Source of the DNA: Laguncularia racemosa
Taxonomy: Eukaryota; Streptophyta; Magnoliopsida; Myrtales; Combretaceae
Direction of reading: 5' to 3'
NCBI GenBank assembly: GCA_037954665.1
Contig: JBBMOL010000038.1
Span: 1,674,001-1,738,000, forward strand
DNA: 64,000 bases
Shown: piece by piece, positions 22,471 through 33,140 of the stretch
Layout: each line of letters opens with the position of its first letter
How positions within the stretch are numbered: the stretch's first letter is position 1
Position numbers and translations under genes: made by a program
Notes under the pieces: model-generated
Database searches by the model: none
The model's input: only the letters and a program-made list of their open reading frames with translations
What the model was told of the DNA's origin: nothing

Positions 22471-22970
22471 TATGAGATTCATTGGTTTTGACATTAGTTC
22501 TAACCATCAATTTTGCCACATTTTGAACCATGAATTGGCCTTGTTAGGAAGGAGGATTACGGTCTTGTTTTGATTGTTGATGTTTGGAAATCTCTTGGGA
22601 TTTTAATTTGATTTAGTGATTCAATTGAGGATTTCATCATTGTGATTTTTATTATCTTGAAATATTGCATTCGAATCATCTTACAATAATTAGGGTTCAT
22701 GCAAAATTTGTTCCAATTTTGAACCAGTTTTGATCTTGTGTTTTGGAGTTATTCAATTGGTTCATTTGCATGTGATTAATCTTGGTTTTAGGCACATCAT
22801 CTTTTGCTATCAGAGCAATCACATTTGGATACTTAAGGTTGATCACGTTCTAGTTGAAGAATTGGTTACAAGTATTAAGATTTAACGCCATTCGGAAGCT
22901 AGTTTGATTGTTTTTCAAATTGGTTTTGCATGTGCCTTAACTCCCTTTTTAGGCATTAACTACTTCCTTT
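22471..22970 (+). repeat. 3' half of a family A LTR with PBS, truncated at both sides
   Basis: Aligns with 9395-9740 of the solo LTR (shared CACATTTTGAACCATGAA, TTAGGGTTCATGCAA and GGCACATCA ending at 22799). It is followed by TGCTATCAGAGCA at 22805-22817, the best-preserved tRNA-iMet PBS match in the window. A second LTR-end-like module follows (TGCATGTGCCTTAACTC ... AGGCATTAA, to about 22958). The left part is cut by the LINE end and the right part by the truncated copia element. Confidence 0.7.
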
Positions 22971-22984
22971 GAATTTTCATATCC

Positions 22985-23900
22985 AAACTTTTTCAATATC
23001 TACTGAGTAGATTTCTCTTAATGAATGAAAATTCCTTCTTTTGTTTGCTTAATTTGTAGTCTCAAAAAGAAGTTCAACTCACTCTTCATTAACATTTCAA
23101 ATTCTACCTGTATATGCCTTGCAAACTCATGACAATATTTTTCATTAGCTAATCCAAATATTATGTCATTTATATAAATTTATACATCTAATATATCATT
23201 ATCATAGCATTTCAAAAATAAAGTTGTATCAATTATACCTCTTTGATAACCACTAGAGATTAAATACTCATTTAGTCTCTCATACCAAGCGCCTAGTGCT
23301 TGTTTAAATCCATAAAGAGTTTTTCTTAACTTGAAAACATACTTAGGCTTAAAAGGAACCTCAAATCCAAGGGGTTGCTCAACATACACTTCTTCTTTGA
23401 TATAACCATTCAAGAAAGCACTTTTTATGTCCATTTAGAACAACTTAAAATCTTTAAAACAAGCATAAGCAAGGAAAAGTAGTATAGCTTTAAGCCTAGG
23501 AACAAAAGAATAAGTTTCATCATAGTTTGTGCCTTCCTCTTGAGAACAACCTTTAGCTAAAAGGCCAGCTTTATTTTTAATAATCTTTCTATTTTCATCT
23601 AGTTTATTTTTAAAAACCTATTTAGTGCCTATTATTGATTTATTTTGTGGTCTAAGTACTAGATTCCAAGCATTATTTCTTTGGAATTGACTTAATTTTT
23701 CCTACATTGCACTGATCTAATTACTGTCACTTGATGCTTCATCAATATTATTTGGCTCAAATTCAAACAACAAAGCAAAATGATTTTCAAGTGCTTGCAA
23801 TTTAGATTTAGTTTTATTCCTATGTCTATATTACCAATGATTAAATTGGGGAGGTGAGATGATTTATACTTCTAGTTTTTTGAACTTACTCGATTACTTT
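22985..23900 (-). pseudogene. Copia reverse transcriptase, N-terminal two thirds
   Basis: Minus-strand translation gives KLSQFQRNNAWNLV, AKGCSQEEGTNYDETYSFV, MDIKSAFLNGYIKEEVYVEQ (23434-23375) and PLGFEVPFKPKYVFKLRKTLYGFKQ split over 23375-23290. RLNEYLISSGYQRG and YINDIIFG (about 23165) follow. The catalytic YVDD is YIND, and the domain is cut about 60 residues after it. Stops include one just before MDIKSAF. Confidence 0.88.
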
Positions 23901-24118
23901 CAAGATTACCTTATGAATTACCTTTGTATTACCTTCCGAGTTACCTTCTGCTTTAGTTTTTAAGTTATTAGATTTCAAGATTTCATCAAATGGTTCTTCT
24001 TTTTTTATATATTAGATTTACTATTCTTATCTTCCTCTATTGGTATAAATACTTCGACATCATCAAAATCATCTTTTACTTCATCAAGAAATTATACTTT
24101 GATGGATTCTTTAACTAC

Positions 24119-25017
24119 TCATGCAGTTTTATTAAAAACATGATATGCATAATTGTTTTGTGAATATCCTATAAAAATCGCTTCATTTAGTCGTTCATCG
24201 AATTTTCCAAGGTTATTCACATTCTTTTTCACAAAACATGTACATTCAAACACAAGAAAGTATGAAACAAATGGTTTTCTACCATAAAACAGTTCATATG
24301 AAGTTTTCATAGTACCGGGTCAAACATACAATATATTCATTATATAGTAATTAGTTGCTATAACCTCTACCTAAAAGTATTCTACTACTTTACTTTCATT
24401 TAACATAGAACATGTCATTTCTTGTATAGTTCTATTTTTTATTTCAACTACTCCATTTTTTTAAGGTGTATAAGGTGTTGAAAAATTATGATTTATTCCA
24501 TGTTCTTCACAAAATGTTATAAACAGAGCATTTTCGAGCTCTTTACCATGATAAGTCCTTAAAGAAACAATGGAATATCCTTTCTCATGTTATTATTGTG
24601 TAGCAAAACTTTTAAATATATCAAAAGTATCAAACTTATGTTTTAAAAAGAATACCCACGTGTATCTTGAAAAGTCATCAACAATCACAAGTCTAAATTT
24701 ATTTCCTCCTAGATTGAAAGTTATTGTAAGTCTAAACAGATTAAGATGTAACAATTCAACTGGTTTTTTTTTTTTTTTTTTACTGAAATCATATTTTTAC
24801 TTTCATGTGTAACTGAAACCATTTTGTTCTTTATGCAAGTTGTACATTTAATATCATGCTTTATGCTAATTTTGGGCAAACCAACAACAAGATTCTTTTT
24901 CAAGAGTTTTTTTAATTGATTAAAATTCATATGTCCAAGCTTTTTATGCCAAATATGTATATTTTCACTCATAGTTAGAAAGCAACACTCATTATTCATA
25001 GCAAAGGGTGTAATCAA
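24119..25017 (-). pseudogene. Copia GAG-pre-integrase and integrase
   Basis: IWHKKLGHMNFNQLKKLL (24945-24890) with CTTCIKNKM is the zinc-binding H-H-C-C pre-integrase module. Downstream come VIVDDFSRYTWVFF (24690), LRTYHGKELENALF (24560), FSTPYTP and GVVEIKNRTIQEM (24470-24420), and the C-terminal MKTSYELFYGRKPFVSYF and FIGYSQNNYAYHVF (24310-24125). The middle catalytic Asp of D-D-E is Tyr (RTYHG for RTDHG). A T17 run at 24763-24780 interrupts the frame. Confidence 0.85.
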
Positions 25018-25026
25018 ATATATGTT

Positions 25027-25360
25027 CTATTTTCTAAATCCTTCAAACAATTTTACTCCTTTAGTATTATAAGCATAGCACTTACTCATTTCAAAGATTA
25101 TTCTATAACCTCTATCACATAATTGACTTATGCTTAAAAGATTATGTTTCAATCCTTTCACCAAAAAAACATTTTCAATTGAATATGGAGAATGACCATT
25201 CATACCTATTCCCATAATTTTACCCCTGTTGTCATCTCCGAATCTTACATATCCTTTTTCTTTCCACATGATTTTAGTGAACAAGGATGCATCTTCTATC
25301 ATATAGCCTGAACACCTACCATTCAGATACCAGGTGCCTTTTATTTTAGTTCCTTGTCCC
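25027..25360 (-). pseudogene. Copia aspartic protease
   Basis: WYLNGRCSGYMIEDASLF, from about 25338 leftwards, corresponds to the copia protease start, where functional copies have a D-S-G triad; here it reads N-G-R, so it is inactive. It is followed by GKIMGIGMNGHSPYSIENV and LKHNLLSISQLCDRGYRIIF, the characteristic downstream blocks. Confidence 0.8.
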
Positions 25361-25744
25361 TATAGTTATACAAGAAGGTGATCAAACCTTTTCAGAAACC
25401 CAAATCAGCTTAGGTCCTTGATAAGTCAAGCTCGTCTTTTCTTGTTTCTTAACTTGATGTGTATTGAGCTTATTTCTTTTATAAAAATAATATTTTTCTA
25501 TGTGTCCAATTTTATCGCAAAAGAAACATGCATGAGAAGATGTATTATACCTTTAATTCACCTGATAGAGATAGTTTTTTCTTAGATACCATTTATCATA
25601 TCCATACCTATTGTCTCTAAGCTATCCTCTAATAGGATACTTATGTTGTTGGGAGTACCTTCTGAAGTATCCTCTATTGCTATTGTTCAAGTTCTTTTTA
25701 ATAGGCTCTTTATCTTTACTAAGTTAAGCATTCATAAATTCACT

Positions 25745-27091
25745 TCATTTAACAAACACAATCTTTTTCTTTTCATTAGATGAGTTACCATGTTTAAATC
25801 CAAGTCCATGTTTAACACTTGCAGGTCTTTGAATACTGATCATCATGTTTAATTTTTTGTCACTTTCATTAAGTTTATTGAAGGTATTTTTTATTGTTTG
25901 TGATAGATCTTTGATTATAACTTTTAAGTCTTTAATTTCATCCTTTAAAACACCATTTTCTTTTCTTAACACATCAGAATTTTCATGCATTTTTTCACTA
26001 TCATTCTTAAGGATAATGTTTTCATCTATAAGCAGTCTATTTGTTTGTCTTAACATATCCTTTTCATTTTTCAAAGCCTTATTTTATGATTCTAGCTTAG
26101 ATATCTTTACATCTACCCTTTTCAAAGCTTTTAACAACTTTTCCACCTTAGCATACATTTCATTATCTAATATATCAGCCTTAGATGTAGCATTAAACAT
26201 AGATTGGCTTCTTCCTCATCTTCACTTGTAGTTTTTAAGTCAGCTTCTAACTCGCCTAGGTCACTTCAAGTTGTCATCATTGCACAACTTTTGTTCTTAA
26301 ATTTGTCCATTTTCTTTATAAGAACTATGCACTCGTATTTGATATGTTCAAGTTTCTCACACTCATAACATATAATTTTTTTCTTCTCTTTCTTCTTTTC
26401 TTTCTCCTTAAAGTTCCTTCCTATATCAGATTTATTATATTTACTAATTTTTTTAAATTTCTTACCTTTCCTTTTCATCAGCCTATTGAATCTTTTTGCA
26501 AGCATACTTACGTCCTTTGAATGTGATCACTTTTGTGCTACTGTTGGATTCTTCAATTATGTTCAGATGTAACTCATATGCCATCAGCTTCTCCCTTGGT
26601 TGACTAAGTGTGAGGTTGTTCAAATTTTCTACTTCCTATAGTAGTCTTCTTGGCATCCAATGATTTTGATAAGATCCATAATACTTTCCTAACAAGACTA
26701 GGATCTTCTATTTTCTTTCCAAAAGAGGTTAGTTCATTAGTTATAGTAATAAAACAATTAGAAGCATCTTTAGTTTTCTCATCAAATTTAAACAATTCAT
26801 TTCTTTGCAATAAAGCATTAATTTTTGTTTCCTTAATTATATTAGTTCCTTCATATGTTTCAAACACTATATCCCTTATTTCTTTAGCTGTGTCGCATGA
26901 AGAAATTAAATAAACTCAGATGGTGCTATAGTATTGAGAAGCATATTCTTAGCCTTATTATTTTGCTTAATGAGCTTCAATTTAGCCTCTATGAACTCAA
27001 CATTATTAGTTCTTATCACTTGATTGTCTCTAATGTCTATCACTTGCCATGAAGCATAGTCATTAGCCTTAATATAAGTGGACATGCGCAT
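25745..27091 (-). pseudogene. Copia gag (UBN2 type) with coiled coil and zinc knuckle
   Basis: N-terminal part MRMSTYIKANDYASWQVIDI (27091 leftwards) with KLKLIKQNNKAKNMLLNTI and FETYEGTNIIKETKINALL is the UBN2 capsid-like fold of copia gag. A knuckle CYECEKLEHIKYEC lies in 26266-26505 (the Gly before His is Glu). It is followed by a Leu/Asn/Glu-rich heptad stretch of about 90 residues (26074-25800), predicted coiled coil. A second, damaged knuckle FFCDKIGHIEKYYF lies near 25530. Stops separate four open segments. Confidence 0.82.
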
Positions 27092-27210
27092 ATTTCAGTA
27101 TAAATAATTTGTGCCATCAAAGCATAATGCTTGATTGATTGCAACATTGTTCTTAGCTGTGATAAAATGGATCACTCAATTTAATAAAAGAGACTAGCTC
27201 TAATATCAAT

Positions 27211-28515
27211 TGCTAGTCTCAAAAAGTTACTAAGAGGGTTAGGGGTTGTTGAATTGGTACTAAAAAAAAGCTTTAAAACAAAAAATCACATCCTCAATTA
27301 GTTACTTGTAAATTATGGCTTTGAATTATCTTTACAATCATAATAGATATTTAAATGCATGAAAGTAAGAGAGTCAAGTAGGAATAGCCTGCACAATGAT
27401 TTATAGAGGCCCTGCCTTAAGGTTACATCCTCTCTTCCAACTCTAAGGTGGTGCTTTGATATTCCACACCGATATGCTCCACTATATCCAATCACAAAAT
27501 AAGATTTACAAATAGTGGTTATTATTCACTTTGTCTAACTTCAAGCTATCACTTCACTATCTTTAAAGACAAAGTCTATTTTTAATCTAGCTCTCACAAC
27601 AATTATCAAAATAATGAGGAATGGAGAAAATAGAATCCTTACTAAGTTTTGTGCAAAGATGAAAATGTAATAGAATATTTGTATAGAGAATTATGCGGGT
27701 TTTTTTTTAATGTTCTGTTTTGTTCTTTTTTTATCCTAGATGCTTAAGATATATTTCTTTTTATCATACAATGGCTGCAAATGGATAAGTTAGACGTTGA
27801 GTCTATTATAGATATTTTTGCCGAAAATCATAACTCAAATTTAAATTTAAAAACTTTATCCATGCTGTTACCGAAGTGCCTAGATCACATCAATAGTTGA
27901 CTTCATACCCCTTAAAAATAGAAGTATACCTTAATTGTTATCCTTTTTTAATAATTTCTACTTCTCAAGCATAGTTTTAAAATTTGAAAAATATAAATCT
28001 TCATCAAGCATACTCTACTTCATCAGGTCAGGATCAACAATAATTTTAATCTCTAAACTTATTCTAATTTTAAATCCTCGAGATATGTTAACCAACTATT
28101 TGGAACATTTTGAATAAATTATTCAAATACATTCAACTTTGGAGTTGAGCGAACTTCACGCTGATTAAATCTTTAAATATAAACCCATCCTGTAAAATGC
28201 AGTTCATTTGTACAGTTATATTAGTGCAGTAGGTCTACTCTCTAAGTTACCTTCTGACTAGGAACTTGAGAGTCATACAGCAAGTCTACTTTCTGAGTCA
28301 ATCTCTGAGTACCTTCTAACTGCGAACTTGAGAGCCATACAACAAGTCTACTTTCTATGTCAGTTTTTGAGTTACCTTCTGACTACAAACTTGAGAGTAA
28401 AACTTTTTTACTAAGAGATTAAACATGTATATCATTTATTTGCACACTTAATAACATAGTTAGTAATCTCTTAGCTTTTTATTATCATCAAAACTTTTGT
28501 CAAGAGAACTTAACA
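27211..28515 (-). repeat. 5' LTR of minus-strand copia element
   Basis: On the minus strand it runs from TGTTAAGTTCTCTTG (28515) to GAGACTAGCA (27211). The PBS complement TTGATATTAGAGCT lies immediately beyond, at 27198-27211 (usual TTGGTATCAGAGCT). It contains GGATGTAACCTTAAGGCAGG followed by CTATAAATC, the copia LTR promoter-proximal motif, near 27430-27400. Three ~70-bp repeats at 28225-28400 correspond to those at 10330-10500. Confidence 0.83.
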
Positions 28516-30112
28516 AACATGAATGGAGTTCCTTAATTTAAGTGTATATTTGTGGATGAATTTAAGAAGAAGAAGAGAGTTCTTTTAATTAGGATTTTTT
28601 TTATGGAAGGAATTATGAAGATAAACATTGATTAGTAAGTAGCTATAGCGTATCTGGGTTTGATGATTTTTTCTTTTTTATTTTCTTAATTTTATTTTAG
28701 TTTAACTTTACTCTTTTGGCTAAGTAATCTTCTTCTTCTTCTTCTTCTTCTTCTTCTTTAAATTCTTTTTCACTTTTTATACCATGTGCCATGCCACATA
28801 ATCATGACTTAAATTGCCACTTTGGCTGGGACTAAAACCCAAACTTATCTTACTCACTTTTTCTAAACAGGTTGTAGGTGTGTGATACCTTATAGTTGAT
28901 GCTTTGTATTTATGCAAATGCATAATAGAAAAGTTAACAAGTGTGGTATGCTCTTCTAGAAGATATGAAGACGGATTATATAGAGATGTGTTTAGAAAGC
29001 TTAGTTGAGCATAGAAGGGTAAGAAAAAAGATTTGTTGATACTATAGCACTAAGTGTTTGGATGAGTGGTGAGAAAGTACTAATGATATTTGATTACTTA
29101 ATAATGATAGTCGGTATTTTTTTAAAAAAACAACCATTTTACATTTTCATGTATTAAAATTTTATTGGTATTTGTATATCATTGATAATTTCCATAGTAT
29201 ATTAGTACCATTAAAACTTTTCTCGAGGGTAAAATTGTCATTTAAGCATGAACTTGCATTATTTTGTTAGTATATTGGGTTCGGTACAACTTCTTTCATT
29301 TGAATTCCCTCATACTTTGTGTTCTTTAGTATGATTTTTATAAATCTACTCAACACAAATCTATCAGCGCCGATGTAATTATTGGCTTAATTAATCTTTA
29401 TGGTGCCGATGGATGTTACTTGTGATATGAAATTTCGTATTATACCTGTAAATTTTGCATAAATAATAGATGGTAATTCAATATATTAATCAAATTAAGC
29501 TAAATTAAAGTATTGCGATGTGAAAGAATAACCGGTGAGCTTTGATTTAAAACGATGAAGAGATAAGAAATACACGAATCAAATTGCATATTAGTGTATG
29601 AATTGAAATGCTGCAATAGACAAGCGCAAGATTACAAGCCGTTCGGCCAACTGGCGATGTGGTTTGACCGTTAGTTACTTCTCTTGGATTATTGTGTAGA
29701 CATAAAAGCGTCACTTGAAAAGGAGTATCCATGATGACCACGTGGTTTGTATAATATTCCTCAAGAAATCAACCTTTGGCCTTTGATTTTACCAATTGGG
29801 CTAGCTATCAGCTTAGCTTAGCTTAGGCTTATCCACTAATATCTTCTCTAGTCGCTCAATTCATGGCATTTCATGTTTATACAAATAAAATAAAAGGAGA
29901 AGATATAATCAAGAAGAAGCAATCACTCTCGCTGCAATCGTAAAATAACATATTCTGGGTAGAAGGAAAAAAACAAAATTTAATGCATCTGCTGCCAGAG
30001 GGAGAGTGACAAACATAATCAGGAAACAGCAGAGGAAATTAAACAGGGTGATGCTAAAAACAAAAGACAAATGCAATTTTTAAAGATAGAAGTCGAGAAT
30101 GGAATCAAAGGC
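28516..30112. other. Unassigned AT-rich spacer
   Basis: I see no gene or classifiable transposon on either strand. It holds a (TTC)10 microsatellite at 28729-28758, T/A runs near 29119, and scattered short frames without domain features. It lies between the copia 5' LTR and a family C LTR, and could be old, decayed transposon or original intergenic DNA. Confidence 0.5.
28729..28758 (+). repeat. (TTC)n microsatellite
   Basis: Ten uninterrupted TTC units follow TAAGTAATC and end before TTTAAATTC. Uninterrupted triplets of this length are usually polymorphic. Confidence 0.95.
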
Positions 30113-30684
30113 TGATAGCTTCAAGATTTTTAAAGATTGCCAGCCTTGGAGACTTAGGCTGCTGGCCTAAAGTGGCTGGCTTTGAAGAAGGCTGTTGACT
30201 TAAAGTGGCTAGTGTGAAAATGGAGTTAGGTTGGCTTATTCCAATTTAGGCTGGCTAGAAGTTCAAAACTAAGTCGCTGGCTTAGGTGCCAGCTTAGGTA
30301 GAATTATAAGCTGGCTTTAGTCAAAGTTAGGCCATCGGTGTATAATGTTTTCCTTAGTCACAATTAAGGTTTTTATAAATTTTTGTGTGCTTTAGTTGTG
30401 GGACTATAAATAGTGGTCACACATTTATTTGTATCAAATCTTTTGGCAAAGTTTATTCATAATTTGAGAGAGATTTCTCTTTAGTTCTTTGAAGAACTAA
30501 CTAAACTTATCGGATTTTGAATATGTGGCATTCATACCTTAACTTATCAATCGATCTAGGTTCTTATCTTGTTTATAGACAAAGGGTCACGATGTCCATT
30601 ATTCTTGAGAGATTCGTAAGTTATGAGATTAGCAAATCAAGTGTTGGGTTTTGTCACGGGTTGGTGTTGGTGAGGTTCACATCA
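30113..30684 (+). repeat. LTR, family C (second member of the 48008 solo LTR family)
   Basis: The right half (30470-30684) matches 48660-48901: TTCTTTGAAGAACTAA, AACTTATCGGATT, GTGGCATTCAT, CTTATCAATCG, TTATAGACAAAGGGTC and GTCACGGGTTGG, ending in GGTTCACATCA. The left half is different. It consists of irregular repeats of GCTGGCTTA/AGCCTGG-like words (30140-30320) where the other copy has 52-bp repeats. The start at TGATAGCTTC is inferred from the other copy's TGATGAGATC. Flanks (AAGGC and CTAAG) do not form a TSD, so the left boundary is uncertain. Confidence 0.6.
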
Positions 30685-30819
30685 CTAAGCCCCCACTTTT
30701 TAGAGGTTCACAAACATCTACCCATCGAACCTTAGCCTAGGTGTAGTTGTTTAATTTACCACTCCAAAGAAAATTCCTAAGTAACTAATCAATCCTTGTA
30801 ATGACAAACTTAAAAAGGA

Positions 30820-32130
30820 AAAACACTAAGCACTACTAAACTTACATAAAGAATAGAACTGATTTTACCATTTGTAGTCTACTAACATAAGATAAGTATT
30901 TAGATGTCTAAGAGTTGATGCAGGCCAAGGTCTTCTCTAAAAGAACATCACAATACTCCTTCTTATGCTTTGAAGAGATAAGTGGGACCCTAAGTAATGC
31001 ACTGGCAACTTGCTTTCACAGAATTAGGTAGCACGAAAGATGTCCTCTTTGGTACCTATAGGAACATGGAAGAAGAATATATTGCTCTTGTTATTGTGGG
31101 CCTCTAATCTAGATATATTGTGCAAGTACTAGAGAGTTTCCTTGACGAAAGATACAGAATCAACATTTCCTTTTGCAAAGATGTAGAGATCATTTGCAAA
31201 ACAAATGTAGGTTAGCCTTTTAGACTTACATCTCTAATGAAGAGAGAATTGGGGGTTCAAAATCAGCCTTCTCAATAGTGTGGAAAGCACTTCTATACCC
31301 AATATAAATAAATAAGGGTGGATAAGGTCCTCTTGTCTCAATCCACTTTTTTTGCAAAAAAACAAAAAAAAACCACTAGTTCTCTTTTGATGTTAATGGA
31401 AAACTTAGGAGTAGAGATTCACTAATCAATGAGTGTACGTATAAGTAGGGGAAATTCCATAGCCTTGAGGACCTCTAAGAGGAAAGCCCATCGTATTATG
31501 TCATAGGCCTTCTGTAGATCTACCTTGAGGGTGCCCTGTAGTGCTCCCACTTATGAATGGTAACCAACTATTAACTCTTACGCAATAAAGAAGTTATTAA
31601 TTATCCTTTGTCTAAGAATAAAAGTAGGCTGCTCCCTATCAACCAGAGATGGTAAAACCTTTTTAATGCATGTAGCAAGAACTTTGGAGATAAGCTTATA
31701 AAGTACATTGCAAGATGCTATAGGATAAAAATCCCCCAACTTGGAAGGGTTAGCTACTTTTGGAACTAAGCAGATAATTGTAGCATTAATTTCCTTAAGT
31801 AAATGGCCTATAGTCAAAAACTCTTGTTATAGCAGCCATATCATCACCTATAATTTCCCAAGCATCTTTAAAGAATCAAGCCATGTATCAATTAAGCCCA
31901 GGTGCCTTTTCATTTACTTATAACATGAAGCCCCATCTAATCTCATCGTCCATGAATGGAGCATCGAGATCAAGTCTTTGTTTCTCATTTAATTCCTAAG
32001 TCACCAAATTACCAACATTTTCCAATCTATTGTGAGTTGTGGGATTGTCATAGAGATGCTAAAAGTAGCCTACTACTAGATCTTTGACTTCAATTTCTCC
32101 AATTACCTCACTACCATCCTCCCTGTTCAG
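30820..32130 (-). pseudogene. L1-type LINE reverse transcriptase fragment, minus strand
   Basis: From right to left the minus strand shows GSEVIGEIEVKDLVVGYF (32120-32060), LDAPFMDDEIRWGF (31960-31920), INATIICLVPKVANPSKLGDFYPI (31795-31720) and SCNVLYKLISKVLATCIKKVLPSL (31715-31645). KVDLQKAYDIMRWAF (31530-31480), LTYICFANDLYIFAKGN (31215-31165) and YLSYVSRLQMVKSVLF (30900-30850) follow. The FADD box reads FAND. No endonuclease part is seen, and the 3' end runs out near 30820. It belongs to a different subfamily from the plus-strand LINE (little residue identity in aligned blocks). Confidence 0.82.
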
Positions 32131-32160
32131 ATAGTATAAGGAGCTCCAATTGGAATTTCA

Positions 32161-32377
32161 CTATAGTTACTACCAAAATAACTGAACTTTGCCATAGTTA
32201 CTACCAAAATAACCAAGCTTCACCAAAGTTACTAGCAAAATAACCAAACTTCATCATAGTTACTACCAAAATAACCAAACTTCACCAAAATTACTAGTAA
32301 ACTAACCAAACTTCTCCATTGTCACTAGTAAAATATCTAAACCTCTCCATAGTTAGTAGTAAAATAGATTATTTTTC
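32161..32377 (+). repeat. 31-bp tandem repeat, seven copies
   Basis: The unit is CCATAGTTACTACCAAAATA plus ACCAAACTTCA. Units start at about 32161, 32192, 32223, 32254, 32285, 32316 and 32347. The central copies are nearly identical and the outer ones diverge, typical of an old minisatellite. It lies next to the 5' side of the minus-strand LINE fragment. Confidence 0.92.
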
Positions 32378-32655
32378 ATAAGCTCCTCTATTCTCCACTT
32401 CATTACCATCATCATGACTAGGTAGTATTGAGGAAGGAACAAACTCGCCATCAATTGGAGATTCTATTACAAAAATGTGTAAAAATTTAAAGTAACACAT
32501 TTATATAACCATACAATGAACAAGAAATTTTATTTAATGAATTACCTGAACTAGAAAATAAGTATGGGCAAAACCTTTATACTACTTGAAAAAGATTATT
32601 CACTAACAAAAATATTATAATCAAGTCATAAAATCATTATAATGAAAAGTGGAAG
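32378..32655. other. Short spacer with an exon-like stretch on the minus strand
   Basis: The minus strand from 32473 to 32378 is open and reads SPIDGEFVPSSILPSHDDG followed by NEVENRGAYEK, with a possible acceptor AG just upstream. The remainder is AT-rich. Without a neighbouring exon it cannot be called a gene; it may be a fragment captured by the repeat cluster. Confidence 0.25.
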
Positions 32656-32804
32656 ATATGTAACATATTATACAATGTAAAAAAACTATATGAACCTCAA
32701 ATAGAGCAATGGAGAGGGAAATTGGGAGACAATAGTTTCAACTAAAGGAAAATGATAATTTAAGTCTTGCAAACAAATAGTTATCAATATGTAACATATT
32801 ATAC
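32656..32804 (+). repeat. Tandem repeat of ~131-bp units, split by two transposons
   Basis: Unit 1 is 32656-32786. Unit 2 starts with the same ATATGTAACATATTATAC at 32787, is interrupted at 32804, continues at 54078-54122, is interrupted again, and finishes at 60610-60690. Landmarks shared by both units are GCAATGGAGA, AATTGGGAGA-AATAG, TTTCAACTAAAGGAAAATGA and CAATTTAAG. Removing the two insertions restores two head-to-tail units. Confidence 0.82.
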
Positions 32805-33140
32805 TGTAATACATGAAATTTTTAATTAATTATTTATTTATATAATATAGGTATTATCATAAAGAGCTAAGGATGAGGATGGAATTTTATAAAATTTTGA
32901 GGGGCAAATTGGACATTTCATACAGAGAATATAAAACCACAGAGTTAACCTAGAGACCCTCTTAATCATTTTGTGCAGTAAAACCTTAAAAGAAAAGGAG
33001 AGACACTCTTGAAAGGAACCCTGGAGGCGAGAGGAAAAGGGGCAATCAAACTCTAAAGATAGAAGGGTAAGGAATTCCATGCTAAAGTCAAATTAAGATT
33101 TAAGGAATTTGTAGTTATGAGAATCATTTGTTCATATAGA
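32805..33140 (+). repeat. Tekay 5' LTR, left segment
   Basis: Starts TGTAATACATGAAATTTTTA, like the 3' LTR at 52100. It contains TATAATATAGGTATTATCAT and the GGAGAGACACTCTTGAAAGG block also at 52285-52310. It ends where the Athila-like element was inserted; its last five bases ATAGA are the TSD of that insertion. Confidence 0.9.

Larger units (their letters stand above)
22971..28515 (-). mobile_element. Ty1/copia SIRE-like element, minus strand, truncated in RT
   Basis: Reading leftward from 28515: 5' LTR (28515-27211), decayed tRNA-iMet PBS, UBN2-type gag with a coiled coil and zinc knuckle, protease, GAG-pre-integrase, integrase, RT. The element ends abruptly in RT near 22975; RNase H, PPT and 3' LTR are missing. 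The LTR is the inverted counterpart of the one at 10218. Long open stretches with few stops remain in gag, but all three enzymatic active sites are damaged. Confidence 0.88.

Noticed and set aside
29547..29741. Minus-strand 64-codon frame in the unassigned spacer
   Set aside because: No recognisable motif or neighbouring exon; length expected by chance.
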